Positions 43,381 to 58,300 of a stretch of DNA of 64,000 bases are shown here, piece after piece (within the stretch, counting starts at the first letter, position 1; each line of letters begins with the position of its first letter). The stretch is from G965279355 sp965279355 (GTDB taxonomy: Bacteria; Pseudomonadota; Alphaproteobacteria; CACIAM-22H2): NCBI GenBank assembly GCA_965279355.1, contig OZ257155.1:806001-870000 (forward strand). The letters run 5' to 3'. Below the pieces are notes generated by a model. That model was not told where the DNA came from. It did no database searches and worked only from the letters and a program-made list of their open reading frames with translations. The translations under genes and the position numbers were made by a program.

Positions 43381-46300
43381 ATGGCTGAGACGACGACCGA
43401 TACCGGCACGACGCCCGCACAAGCGGAGGCGTCGGATGCGACGTTGAACGCCAATGCCGTGCTCGGCGCTGGTGGCCCCCCCGTCACGATTCAAATTCAG
43501 TCCGGGCAGCCGATCGATCTTTCGCGCCTGATCACCCCCGGCGCCGAGATGGCGGTTCAGGGTCGCGATCTGGTGATCACCCGTCCGGATATGGCGACGG
43601 TGATCGTCCGCGATTTTGCCACCGCGGCGAACGGCGCGGTGCCAACGGCGGTTACACTTGCGACAGGCGTCGTCATTCCCGCCAGCGAGCTGATCGTTGT
43701 CACGCAGCAGCTTGGCAATGCTTCGGTCGGCGATGTTGTCGGCCGCGTGGTATCGCAGGTTGCCCCTGCTGCCGGCCCTGTAACCTCCGTACAAGGGCCG
43801 GTCCAATCGACGAGTGCGAACGCCGCGCAGGCCCAGCCGCAGGCACCGCAATCGTCCGCGACGTCCCATGAAACCAACTTCAATCCGGCCCCGCCCGTCA
43901 CGGTCTCCAGCGGCAATGCCGATCCTAGTGGCGTGCGCGCTGAACCCGTTGCCGCCCTGCGGACTGAAGTTCCTTCGACCTTCGCGCCCGCACCCGTTGC
44001 CGGCGCTCCGGTTGCGCCGGTTGCCGCAACGACGGCGCCGGCACCTGCCGCGCCGACGGTAACCGAAACTCCAACCAGCGCGCTGCAGCTCCAGGCCTTC
44101 GACACCACGCCGCAACGCGTGCCGGTTCCAAACCTCACGAATCTGTCGGGCGCATCATCCGGTGTGAATGTTCTCGATACCGGGTTCACAGCGCCGTTCG
44201 CGAATTTCCAGATCGACCATCCAAGCGAAACGGCGCAGGTCCAGATCACCGTCGCGCTGAACGCTGCGGGCGGGAATTTCACTGCGGCATCACTCACGGC
44301 ATCCGGCTTCACCCAGGCTGCGGACGGCACCTATCAATTCACCGGCACTGCCACGGAAGCCGAAGCCGCCATCCATCAGCTCGTGTTCGATCCTGCTGGC
44401 GCGGACTCCGGCACGACGTCGACCACAACCTTCACGGTCTCCGCCAAGGACAGTGGCGACGCCCCTGTCACGAACACCGACACCAGCGTCGTGGCCTACG
44501 GCACCGGCGGCGGCGCAGGCGGCGATTCCGTCACGCTGCCCCTCCCCGCCCAGGGCGAGACGATCAATCTCGGCGCCGGCTCCGACACGCTGACTCTCGC
44601 CGATGGCAACAACACGCTGACCACGGTCAGCGTCGAAACGATCATCGGCGGTTCCGGCACCGACAAGGTCACACTCGGCACCTCGGGCGCCGTCTCCGTT
44701 TCCGGCATTGAATCGCTGCATGGCTCGGGCGGCATCGACATCGTGTCGCTGCAGAACGGCGGCACGCTTGCCATCTCCTCGATCGAAAGCGTGATCGGCA
44801 GCAGTGCGACCGACATCGTGCAACTCGGTGCCGGCGGCCAGTCCGTCCAGATCAACAGAGTCGACACCGTTGTCGGTGGCAGCGGCATCGACGTCATCAC
44901 ACTCGACGCCGGCAACACGGTCGCCGTTAATGTGACCGGCGTCGAGACCGTTATCGGCGGCACGGCCGATGACACCGTCAACATCGGCGTTGCCGTCAGC
45001 GGCATCTCCGTCACGCTCGGCGGCGGCAACGACGTTCTCAATCTCGCCGGTGGCACGAACACGCTGGCGGTCTCGGGCGTCGAGACCGTCCACGGTTCGT
45101 CGGCGGGCGATAATCTCACCCTCACGGCCGGCGTAAACGGCAGCACGATCGCTCTGGGCGCCGGCACCGACACGCTCAAGCTGGCCGACGGTGGCAACAC
45201 CGCTTCGATTGCCAATGTCGAGAACGTCACCGGCGGAACGGGCACCGACACCGTTTCGATGGCAACGGCCGGCAGCGTTGCCGTCGCGGGCATCGAAACC
45301 CTGACCGGCAGCACCGGCACCGATACGGCGACGATGGCCGAGGCTGGAACGATTTCGGTCGCCGGCATCGAGACACTGATCGGTAGCACCGGCAATGACG
45401 ATGTGACCATCGCCGCCGACAACGGCGCCACGGTAGACCTCGGCGCCGGCACCGACAAACTCACCCTCGCCGATGTCGCGAACTCGCTGACGGTCGCCGG
45501 CGTCGAGACTCTGTTCGGCGGCGCGCTCAACGATGCCGTCACGATGTCCGCCGCCGGTGCAATGACCATCGGCGGCGTCGAAACGCTGACCGGCAGCGGT
45601 GGCAATGACACGATCACCGTCACCGACGCGCTGGCCAATGCCGCGATCACGCTGGGCGCCGGAACCGACACCCTTACCCTCGCGGATGTCGCCAACTCCC
45701 TCACCATCGGTGGCGTCGAGAGCCTGATCGCCGGAGCGGGGATCGATCAGATCACCCTCGCCGAAGCCGGCACGATCTCCGTTGCCAATGTCGAGACGCT
45801 GACCGGCAGCCTCGGCAACGATACCGTCAACATCACCACGGCGCTCACCGGCGGAACCATCGGGCTTGGAAGCGGCAACGACACGCTGACCCTCGGCGAT
45901 TTCGCCAACGCGGTTTCCGTCGCCGGCGTCGAGAACCTGATCGGCGGTACCGGCAGCGATAGCGTGACAATGACGGCCGCCGGCAGCATGACCGTCAGCG
46001 GCATCGAGAGCGTGACCGGCAGCGCCGGTACGGACGCGATCACGCTCGGCACGACCGGTTCGGTCGCCGTTAGCGGTGTCGAGACCGTTACAGGCAGTGC
46101 CGGCACGGACACGCTGACTCTCGCCAACGGTACCAACACAGTCACCGTCTCTAGCGTTGAGACGGTCGTCGGTGGCAGCAGCATGGACAGCGTCACACTT
46201 GGCTCGGCCGGCGCGATCACGATCAGCGGCGTCGAGACAGTTGTCGGCAGCGCCGGAAACGACACGGTCACCATGGGCGCCACCGGAACGCTCGCCGTCT

Positions 46301-49300
46301 CCGGCATCGAGAGTGTTGCCGGTAGTGCCGGCACGGACACGCTGACTCTCGCCGACGGCACCAACACAATCACCGTCTCCGGCGTTGAAAGTGTCGTCGG
46401 TGGCAGCGGCACCGACAGCATCACGCTCGGCTCGGCCGGTGCGATCACAGTCAGCGGCGTCGAGAGCATCACTGGCAGCGCCGGAACAGATACCGTTACG
46501 ATCGCAGCGCCTGGCAACCTTGCGGCGTCCGGTATCGAAAGCGTCGTTGGCAGTTCAGGCGTCGACACCCTCACTCTCACGGATGGCGGCAACGTCGTCT
46601 CCGTCAGCGGTGTCGAGACGGTGATTGGCGGCTCTGGTATCGATGTTGTCACGGCATCCGGCAGCATCACCGCGATTGGGGTCGAGACGCTCATCGCCGG
46701 CTCCGGCGATGACGTCGTTACGCTCTCGGCAGCCCAGACAGGCGGCACGATCGATCTCGGCGCCGGCAACGATCAGCTGATCCTCGCCGACGGTGCCAAC
46801 ACGCTCTCCGTCGGCGGCGTTGAAACACTGACCGGCGGCACCGGCACCGATGCCATCACCCTCGGCGCGGCAGGTGCCATTGAGATCAGCGGCATCGAGA
46901 CTGTGACCGGAAGCGCCGGCAACGACGCGGTCACGCTGGGCACATCGGGTGCGATCACCGTCGGCGGCGTGGAAAGCATTACAGGCGGCACCGGTACCGA
47001 CACCGTTACGATGGCTGCCGCCGGCAACCTCGTCGCCTCCGGCATCGAGAGTGTTATCGGCAGTGCCGGTACCGACACTCTCTCGCTCGCCAACGGCACC
47101 AACACCGTCAGCATCTCCGGCATCGAAAGCGTCGTTGGTGGCACGGGAACCGATACCGTCGCACTTGGCACCGCCGGTGCTATCGCCGTCAGCGGCATTG
47201 AAAGCGTCACTGGAAGCGCGGGCACCGACACCGTCACCATGACAACCGCCGGCGCGATGATAGCCTCCGGTGTGGAGAGCATTGTCGGCAGCGCCGGAAC
47301 AGATACGCTCACTCTGACCGACGGCACCAACGCGACCAGCATCGCGGGTATCGAAACGGTTATCGGCGGATCCGGCACCGATACGGTGACGCTGACCGCC
47401 GGTAGCGCCGTTACCGTAACAGGCGTTGAGACGCTGGTTGGCAGCGCCGGCGCGGATACGGTGACGCTGGGCTCCGCGGCCACGATGACAATCGGCGGCG
47501 TAGAAACCATCACCGGCAGCGCCGGCAACGATACGATCACTCTTTCCTCCGCCCAGACTTCGGGAACCATCGATCTAGGTGCCGGCACCAACGACCAGCT
47601 GACCCTGGCCAACGGCACCAACACGGTCACTGTCTCCGGCATTGAAACCGTCGTCGGTGGCAACGGCACCGACAGCGTCACGCTTGGCACGGCTGGTGCG
47701 ATCACGGTCAGCGGCGTCGAGAGCATCACCGGCAGCGCCGGCACCGACACCGTCACGATGGCCGCCGCCGGTAACCTCGCCGCGACTGGCGTTGAAAGCG
47801 TCATCGGCAGTGCCGGCACGGACACCCTTACTCTCGCCAACGGCACCAACACGGTTTCCGTCTCCGGTGTTGAGACCGTCGTCGGTGGCAGCAGCACGGA
47901 CAGTGTCACGCTGGGCGCGGCTGGCGCGATTACGGTCAGCGGCATCGAAAGCATCACCGGCAGCGCCGGCACCGACACCGTCACCATGGCCGCCGCCGGC
48001 AGCCTCGCCGCCTCCGGCGTCGAAAGCGTCATCGGCAGTGCCGGTACGGATACGCTCACGCTTGCCAACGGCACCAACACGGTCACCGTCTCCGGTGTTG
48101 AGACCGTCGTCGGCGGTAGCGGCACCGACAGCATCACGCTCGGCACGGCTGGCGCGACCACCGTTAGTGGCGTTGAGAATGTCACCGGCAGCGCTGGAAC
48201 CGACACCGTCACAATGGCGACCGCCGGCAATCTCACCGCCACTGGCGTTGAAAGCGTCATTGGGAGTGCCGGCACCGATACGCTGACGCTGGCGGACGGC
48301 ACGAACACGGTCGGCGTCGCCGGCATCGAAACCATCGTCGGCGGTAACGGCACCGATACGGTCGCCATGACCGCCACTGGCGCTGTAACCGTCACGAATA
48401 TCGAGACGCTCACCGGCAGCGCCGGCACGGATGCGGTCACGCTCGGCTCGGCTGCCGCGATGACCATCGGCGACGTTGAGGCCATTACCGGTAGCAGCGG
48501 CAACGACGCAATCACGCTATCCCTTGCCGCAAGCGGCGTGACAGTCGATCTGAGCGCCGGCACGGATACGCTCACCCTCGCGGACGGCGCCAACACCCTG
48601 TTTGTCGCCGGCGCCGAAACGCTGATCGGCGGCACCGGTACCGATACGGTCACCATGACCGCTTCCGGCAGCATGGTTGTCAGCGACGTCGAGACTGTGA
48701 CCGGCAGCGCCGGTACGGATGCAATCACTCTCGGCACATCGGGCACGCTCACCGCCAGTGGCATCGAAACCGTCATTGGCAGTGCCGGTGCCGACACCGT
48801 CACGCTGGGCTCTGCGGGTAACATCGCGACATCGGGTGTCGAAAGCGTCGTCGGCAGTAGCGGTACCGATACCCTGACGCTTGCTGACGGTACGAACACT
48901 GTCAGCGTGGGCGGCATTGAAACGGTCGCCGGCGGTTCTGGCGCCGACACGATCACGATGACCGCCGCCGGCGCGATGACGGTCACCGGTGTCGAAACGC
49001 TCACCGGCAGCGCCGGCACGGACGCCGCCACGCTGGGCTCTGCCGCGACCATGACGATCGGTGGCATCGAGACCATCATCGGTAGCAGCGGCAACGATGC
49101 GATTACGCTGTCGACCGCACAGACTGCCGGGACGATCAATCTCGGAGCCGGCAGCGACGACCAGCTGACTCTGGCGAACGGCACCAACACGATCAGCGTT
49201 GCCGGCATTGAAACCGTCACCGGCGGCGCGGAGACCGACACGGTCACAATGACGGCCGCGGGCAGCATGACCGTCTCCGGCGTCGAAACGGTTACCGGCA

Positions 49301-52300
49301 GCGCCGGCACAGACACAATCACCCTCGGCTCCGCTGGCGCGATCACGGTTGGCGGCATCGAGAGTGTTGTGGGAAGCACCGGCACGGACACCGTGACGAT
49401 GGGCGCCGCCGGCACGCTGGCAATTTCTGGCGTTGAGAGCATCATCGGAAGCGCCGGTGTCGACACGCTGACCCTCGCCGACGGCGGCAACATCATTTCT
49501 GTCAGCGGCGTCGAAACCGTCATCGGCGGATCAGGCATAGATGTCGTTACGGCATCCGGCAGTATCACGGCCATCGGCGTCGAAACGCTGATCGCGGGCG
49601 CCGGGAACGACGTCGTTACGCTGACGACGACGCAGAGCGGCGGCACGATCGACCTTGGCGCCGGTGACGATCAGCTCATCCTGGCCGACGGCACCAACAC
49701 GCTTTCCGTCAGCGGCGTCGAAACGCTGACCGGCGGCACCGGCACCGATACGGTGACGATGACCTCGGCCGGCGCGATGACCGTAACCGGCATCGAGACC
49801 CTGGTCGGCAGCGCGGGCACCGACGCAGTCACCATGGCCGCCGCCGGTAACCTCGCCGCGACTGGCGTTGAAAGCATCATCGGCAGTGTCGGCACCGATA
49901 CGCTCACGCTTACCAACGGCACTAACACAGTCAGCGTCTCCGGCATCGAGACCGTCGTCGGCGGTAGCGGCACGGACAGCATCACCCTCGGCACGGCTGG
50001 CGCCATCACCGTCAGCGGTGTCGAAAGCATCACCGGCAGCGCCGGCACCGACACCGTCACCATGGCCGCCGCCGGTAACCTCGTCGCCTCCGGCGTCGAG
50101 AGCGTTATCGGCAGTGCCGGCACAGATACACTCACGCTTACCAACGGCACCAACACCGTCAGCGTCTCCGGCATCGAGACCGTTGTCGGCGGCAGCGGCA
50201 CCGACAGCATCACGCTCGGCTCGGCTGGCGCAGTTACAGTCAGCGGTGTCGAAAGCATCACCGGCAGCGCCGGCACCGACACCGTCACCATGGCCGCCGC
50301 CGGCAACCTCGTCGCCTCCGGCGTCGAGAGCGTTATCGGCAGTGCCGGCACGGATACATTCACGCTCGCCAACGGCACCAACACCGTCACCGTCTCCGGC
50401 ATCGAGACCGTTGTCGGCGGCAGCGGCACCGACAGCATCACGCTCGGCTCGGCTGGCGCAGTTACAGTCAGCGGCGTCGAAAGCATCACCGGCAGCGCCG
50501 GCACCGACACCGTCACGATGGCCGCCGCCGGTAACCTGGCCACCTCCGGTGTCGAGAGCGTTGTCGGTAGTGCCGGCACGGACACCCTTACCCTCGCCAA
50601 TGGCACCAACACAGTTTCCGTTTCCGGTGTTGAGACCGTCGTCGGTGGCAGCGGCACGGACAGCATCACGCTTGGCACTGCCAGCGCGATCACGATCAGC
50701 GGTGTCGAGAGCATCACCGGCAGCGCCGGCACCGACACCGTCACGATGGCTGCCTCCGGTAACCTGGCCACCTCCGGCGTCGAGAGCGTTGTCGGTAGTG
50801 CCGGCACGGACACCCTTACTCTCGCCAACGGCACCAACACGGTTACCGTCTCCGGCATTGAGACCGTCGTCGGTGGCAGCGGCACGGACAGCATTACGCT
50901 CGGCGCGGCTGGCGCAGTTACAGTCAGCAGTGTCGAGAGCATCACCGGCAGCACCGGCACCGACACCGTTACCATGGCCGCCGCCGGCAGCCTCGCCACT
51001 TCCGGTGTCGAAAGCGTTGTTGGTAGTGCCGGCACGGACACGCTGACTCTCGCCGACGGCACCAACACCGTCACCGTCTCCGGCATCGAGACCGTTGTCG
51101 GTGGCAGCGGCACGGACAGCATCACGCTCGGCGCGGCTGGCGCAGTTACAGTCAGCGGTGTCGAGAGCATCACCGGCAGCGCCGGCACCGACACCGTCAC
51201 GATGGCCGCCGCCGGCAGCCTCACCACTTCCGGTGTCGAGAGCGTTGTCGGGAGTGCCGGTACGGATACACTCACCCTCGCCAACGGCACCAACGCGGTC
51301 ACCGTCTCCGGCGTCGAGACGGTCGTTGGCGGCAGCGGCACGGACAGCATCACGCTCGGTACGACCGGCGCCATCACCGTCAGCGGCGTCGAGACCGTCA
51401 CCGGGAGCACCGGCAACGATTCGATCACGCTGTCCGCCGCGCAGACCTCGAGCACCGTCAATCTCGGTGATGGCAACGATCAGCTGACACTGGCCGACGG
51501 CACCAACACAATTTCAGTCGGCAATGTAGAGACGCTGGTCGGCGGCACCGGGGCGGATACGGTCACGATGACCGCCGCCGGCGCCATGACCGTGACCAAT
51601 GTCGAGACGGTTACCGGCAGCGCCGGCACAGACGTTATCACCCTGGGCACGGCTGGTTCGATCACGGTCAGTGGCGTCGAAACAGTGACCGGCAGCGCCG
51701 GTACCGACACCGTCACCATGGGTGCCTCCGGCACCCTCGCCGCCTCCGGCGTGGAAAGCGTCATTGGCAGCGCCGGCACGGATACGCTCACGCTTGGCGA
51801 CGGCGGCAATGTCATTTCGGTCACCGGCGTCGAGACGGTGATCGGCGGATCCGGCATCGATATCGTCACAGCGTCAGGCAACATCACCGCGATCGACGTC
51901 GAAACGCTGATTGCCAGCGCCGGCAACGACACGGTCACGCTCACGGCAGCGCAGAGTAGCGGCACGATCGATCTTGGCGCCGGCGACGACCAGCTGATCC
52001 TGGCCGACGGCACCAACACCCTGTCCGTCATCGGCGTCGAGACGCTGACCGGCGGCACCGGCACCGATTCAATCACCATGGCCGCCGCAGGCGCCATGAC
52101 CTTGACCGGCGTCGAAACCCTGACCGGAAGCGCCGGAACCGACGCCATCACGCTCGGCACTTCGGGCGCGATCACGGTCAGCGGGATCGAGACGGTGACC
52201 GGTAGCGTCGGGACCGACACCGTGACGCTCGGCACGGCGGGCGCCGTCACAGTCGGCGGTGTGGAAAGCATAATCGGCAGTGCCGGGACCGACACCGTCA

Positions 52301-55300
52301 CGATGGCAGCGGCCGGTAACATCACGGCATCGGGCATTGAGAGCGTGATCGGCAGCGGTGGCACCGACACGCTCACCCTGGCGAACGGCACCAACGCGGT
52401 CAGCGTCTCCGGTGTCGAGAGCGTCGCGGGTGGCTCGGGGACCGACACCATCACCATGGCCGCCGCCGGCAGCATGACCGTAACCGGCGTAGAGACGCTG
52501 GTCGGTAGCGCCGGCGCGGATGCCGTCACGCTCGGCGCGGCTGCAGCGATGACTATCGGTGGCGTCGAAACGATTACCGGCAGTGCCGGCAACGATACGA
52601 TCACGCTGTCGTCCGTGCAGACATCGGGCACCATCGACCTCGGCGCGGGCACGGCCGACACGCTGACCCTCGCCGACGGGACGAACACACTTTCAGTCAG
52701 CAGCGTTGAAACGCTGGTCGGCGGCACGGGTACCGATACGGTCACGATGACCGCCGCCGGTGCAATGACCGTCACCAATGTAGAGACAGTCACAGGCAGT
52801 GCCGGCACCGACGCCCTTACGCTTGGCACCGCTGGCGCAATTACCGTCAGCGGCGTCGAAACTGTTACGGGCAGCGCCGGCACTGACACAGTGACCATGG
52901 CCGCTGCGGGCAACCTGGTTACCTCCGGCGTTGAGAGCGTCGTCGGCAGCGTCGGTACGGACACCCTGACCCTCGCAAACGGCACGAACACGGTCAGCGT
53001 CAGCGGCGTTGAGACGGTCGCGGGCGGTTCGGGCACCGATACCGTGACGATGACTTCCGCCGGCGCCCTGACCGTGACCGGCGTCGAGACACTTGTCGGC
53101 AGCGCTGGCACGGATGCCGTCACCCTCGGCTCCGCTGCAGCCATGACCATCGGTAGCGTTGAGACGATCACCGGCAGCTCCGGCAACGACGCGATCACGC
53201 TTTCGGCCGCACTGACCTCGGGCACGATCGACCTCGGCGACGGCTCAGCCGATGCGTTGACCCTTGCCAACGGGACCAACACACTTTCAGTCGGCAGCGT
53301 AGAGACGCTGGTCGGCGGTACCGGCACCGATACGGTCACCATGACCGCCGCCGGTGCCATGACCGTCACGAATATCGAGACCGTGACCGGCAGCGGCAGC
53401 ACCGATGCCATCACGCTGGGTGCGGCTGGCGCCATCACCGTCAGCAATATCGAGACGGTGACCGGTAGCGCGGGAACGGATGCCGTAACACTCGGCTCGG
53501 CTGGCTCAATCACCGTGGGCGGCGTCGAAACCGTTACCGGTAGTGCTGGCACCGACACTGTAACCATGGCCGCCGCCGGCAACATGGTTGCCTCAGGTGT
53601 CGAAAGCGTCATCGGCAGCGCTGGCACGGATACGCTGACGCTCGCCAGCGGCGCCAATGCCGTGAGCATCTCCGGTGTCGAGAGCGTCACGGGGGGCGCC
53701 GGCACGGATACAGTCACAATGACGACCGCCGGCTCGCTCGCGGTTACCGGTGTCGAGACACTGGTCGGCAGCTCCGGCGCCGACACCGTGACGCTGGGCT
53801 CTGCCGCGACCATGACGATCGGTGGTGTGGAAACCATCACCGGCAGCAGCGGCAACGACAAAATCACCCTGTCTACCGCCCAGACCACGGGAGCCATCAA
53901 CCTTGGCAGCGGCACAGCGGATACCCTGACCCTCGCCAACGGAACGAACACGCTGTCGGTTAGCGGTGTCGAAACGTTGGTTGGCGGCACGGGCACCGAT
54001 ACGGTCACCATGACCGCCGCCGGCGCCATGTCCGTCACAAGCGTTGAGACACTCGTCGGCAGCAGCGGTGACGACACCATCACGCTGTCGGCCGCACAGA
54101 CCTCAGGCACGATCAACCTTGGTGCCGGCTCGGCCGATGCGCTGGTCCTTGCCAACGGCACCAACACGATCAGCGTTTCCGGAATCGAAACCATTACCGG
54201 CGGCAGCGGCACGGATACCGTGACAATGACAGCCGCCGGTGCCATGACCGTCACCGGCGTTGAAAGCGTCACAGGCAGCGCCGGGACCGACACCGTTACC
54301 CTGGGCTCGGCTGGCGCGATCGCCGTCAGCGGTGTCGAGACGCTCGTCGGCAGCGCCGGTTCTGACGCCGTCACACTCGGCGCAGCCGGTGCCATCACGG
54401 TTAGTGGTGTCGAAACGGTCACTGGTAGCGCTGGCACCGACACCGTCACGATGGCGGCGGCGGGCAACCTCGTCGCCTCTGGCGTTGAGAGCGTTGTCGG
54501 CAGCGCCGGCACGGATGCGCTCACCCTTGCCAACGGCACAAACGCGGTCAGCGTCTCCGGTGTTGAAACAGTCGCGGGTGGCGCTGGCACGGATACCGTG
54601 ACGATGGCGGCCGCCGGCTCACTCACCGTCACCGGCATCGAAACCCTGGTCGGCAGCTCAGGTGCCGACACCGTGACGCTCGGATCCGCCGCGACGATGA
54701 CCATCGGCAGCGTCGAGACCATTACTGGCAGCAGCGGCAACGACGCCATTACCCTGTCTGCCGCGCAAGCCTCGGGCATGATCGATCTTGGCGCGGGCTC
54801 GGCCGATGCGCTGATCCTCGCGAACGGCGGAAACACGCTCAGCGTCGCTGGCGTAGAAACTGTCACGGGCGGCACAGGCACTGACAAGCTCACCATGAGC
54901 ACCGCCGGCGCCCTGACGGTGAGCGGCGTCGAGAGCGTCACAGGCAGTGCCGGTACTGACACCGTCACCCTGAACACCGCGGGCAACCTTGTCGTCTCCG
55001 GCGTCGAGAGTGTTGTCGGCAGCGCAGGGACTGACGCCGTCACGCTCGGCGCGGCTGGCGCGATCACCGTTAGCGGCATCGAGACTGTCACCGGCAGCGC
55101 CGGGACCGACACCGTCACAATGGCGGCGGCGGGCAATCTCGTCGCCTCCGGCGTTGAGAGCGTGGTCGGTACCGGCGGCACGGATACGCTGACGCTCACG
55201 ACCGGCACGAATGCCGTCAGCCTCTCCGGGATCGAAAGCGTCGTTGGCGGCTCGGGCACAGACACCGTCACCATGACGACCGCCGGCACTCTGGCTGTGA

Positions 55301-58300
55301 CCGGTGTCGAAACGCTGATCGGCAGCGCCGGCACCGACGCTGTGACACTGGATAACGCCGCCACGATCACCATTGGCGACGTCGAGAGCATCACGGGCAG
55401 CGCCGGCAACGATGTCGTCACCCTGTCGTCTGCCCAGAGCGCCGGCTCCATCAACCTGCTTGGCGGCACAGGCGATCACCTGATCCTGGCCGACGGCACG
55501 AATACACTCAACGTGAAGGGCGCCGAGACCATTACGGGCGGCACCGGCATCGACACGATCGAGATGACTGCTGCCGGCGCCCTGTCCGTCAGCGGCATCG
55601 AAAGCATTGTCGGCAGCGCCGGCACCGACGTCGTTACGATGACGGCCGCCGGCGATCTGACACTCAGCGGTGTCGTCGAGACCCTTATCGGCAGCGACGG
55701 TAATGATTCGGTGACGCTGGCGACCCTGGCGGCAATGACCATCGGCGGCGTCGAGACCATCACCGGCAGCGGCGGTAACGACGCGATCACGCTGTCGACC
55801 GCCCAGGCCGCAGGCACCATCGATCTCGGCTCGGGCACCGACACGCTCACGCTTGCGAACGGCAGCAACACGCTGTCCATCGCCGGCGTGGAAACGCTGG
55901 TCGGCGGCACAGGAACCGACAAGATCACGATGACCGCGGCCGGCGCCATGACCGTCACGGACATCGAAAGCATCACCGGCAGCGCCGGCACCGACACGGT
56001 CACGATGGGCGCCGCAGGCAATCTCGTCGCATCAGGCGTTGAGAGTGTCGTTGGCAGCGCCGGGACAGACACACTGACCCTGGCAAACGGCACCAACGCG
56101 GTCACCGTCTCCGGTGTCGAAACCGTTGCCGGCGGCAGCGGCACAGACACAGTGACGATGGGTGTCGCCGGAAGTCTCGCGGTCAGTGGCGTCGAAAGCG
56201 TTATCGGCAGCGCCGGGACCGACACTGTGGCCATGACAGCGGCCGGCAGTCTGGCGATCAGCGACGTGGAAAGCCTGGTCGGCAGCGGCGGTAATGACAC
56301 AATCACCGCCGGCGAGGCACTGTCCAACGCCACCATCGACCTCGGCGCCGGCGCCGGCGATCAGCTCACCCTTGTTGCGGGCACGAACGCGCTGTCCGCA
56401 ACGGGCATCGAGACGATCACCGGCAGCACCAGCAACGATGCTCTGACCCTCACATCCGCCTTTACCGGCGGCACGATCGATCTCGCGGGCGGCGCCGATA
56501 CGCTGACCCTGGCGAACGCCACCAATACCCTGTCCGTCACAGGCGTCGAAACCGTGGTTGGCGGCAGCGGCACCGATACGGTCACCATGACGGCCGCCGG
56601 CAGCATGACCGTGAGCGGCGTCGAAACCGTCACCGGCAGCGCCGGCACCGATACGGTCACGATGGCCGCCGCAGGCAACCTCATGGTGTCCGGCGTCGAG
56701 AGCGTGATCGGCAGCGCCGGCACCGACACCCTCACACTTGCCGAGGGCACCAACGCCGTCAGCATCTCAGACATCGAGACTGTGGTCGGTGGCAGCGGAA
56801 CCGACGCGGTAACCATGACCGCCACCGGCGCATTGACCGTGAGCGGCGTTGAAACCGTCACCGGCAGCACGGGCAACGACACCGTCACCGCGACCGGCAC
56901 TCTGAGCGGCGCCACGATCGATCTCGGCGCTGGCACAGCCGACGCGCTCACCATCGCTGGCGGCACGAACACACTGTCCGCAACCGGCGTGGAGACCATT
57001 GCCAGCAGCGGTGCCGGGAACGACACCCTTACCCTCACCTCTGGCTTCAACGGCACCGTCGACCTTGGCGCCGGGACCGCCGATACGCTGACGCTGTCCG
57101 ATGCCGGCAACACCGTGACGGTGGTCGGCGTGGAAACCGTCATCGGCGGCGCCGGTATCGATGCCATCACCGCGAACCTCTCCGGCAATATCTCCCTGAC
57201 CAATGTCGAGACGCTGATCGCGGCCGGCACCGGCAACGACACGCTGGCCCTGTCGAGCGGCATGACGGGCGGCACGATCGACCTCAGCGTCGGCACCGCC
57301 GATCACCTGACCCTGGCCAATGGCGGCAACACGCTGTCCGTCGCCAACATCGAGACCCTCACCGGCGGCGCCGGCACCGATGTCGTCACGATGGTGACAT
57401 CCGGCAGCATGACCGTCTCCGGCGTCGAGACGCTCACCGGCAGCGCCGGCAACGACACGATCGTGCTGGCTGAAAGCGCATCGAATCTCTCAATCGATCT
57501 CAGCGGCGGCACGGATAGCCTGATCCTGTCCGGCACCTCGAACTCGCTGTTCGCAACTGGTGTCGAAACCATCACCGGCGGCAGCAGCAGCGAGATCCTG
57601 ATCCTGAAGTCGGCTTACACCGGAACGGTGGATCTCGCCGGTGGCGGGCTCGATACCCTGGTGCTGGCTGACGCCACGAACGCACTGACGGTCGACGGCG
57701 TCGAAGTTGTGACCGGCGGCACGGGCGCGGACGCCATCACGCTGGCCTCCGCATCTACCATTTCGGTCAGCGGCGTCGAAACGGTCACCGGCAGCGGCGG
57801 CAACGATATCGTCACCGTCACCAGCAACGTGACAAATGCCATGGTCGATCTCGGCGCTGGGACCGCGGATCGCCTGATTCTGAATGCGGGTACCAACACC
57901 CTCGCCGCGTCCGGCGTGGAGACGATGACTGGCAGCGGCAGCAACGACGCGCTGACACTGACGGCGGCGTTCACCGGCGGCACGATCGATCTGGGTGCCG
58001 GCGGAAACGACACGCTGACACTTTCCGACGCCGGCAACACGCTGACCGCCGTCGGCATCGAAACCATCATCGGCGGCGCCGGTGTCGATTCCGTCAGTGT
58101 TGAGTCCTTCAACGGCAGCGTTGCATTCACCAATGTCGAAAACCTGACCGCAACGGGGAGCGGCAACGATACGCTGACCCTGACGACGGCGATGGCCGGC
58201 GGCACGATCGATCTCGGTGCCGGTACGGCCGACAATCTGACCCTGGCCGCCAACTCCGCGAATACCGTGACTGTCGGCGGCGTCGAAACGCTGACCGGCG

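Noticed and set aside
47731..51402. Regularly spaced repeats that might suggest a CRISPR array
   Set aside because: Units are 228 bases with no unique spacers, lie in frame in one coding sequence, and have no cas genes nearby.
49868..51487. Forward-strand open frames in a second phase of the giant gene with Ser/Pro/Ala-rich translations
   Set aside because: Out-of-phase shadows of the 228-bp repeats; no start signals and no non-periodic sequence.
51480..55469. A 1329-codon open frame on the minus strand inside the giant gene, plus similar long minus-strand frames at 46773-49646, 49671-51476 and elsewhere
   Set aside because: They are mirror frames of the repetitive coding sequence: the repeated codons avoid stops on the opposite strand. 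Their translations are Val/Ser/Pro-rich periodic strings with no family features, while the forward frame has N- and C-terminal domains of type I secretion substrates.
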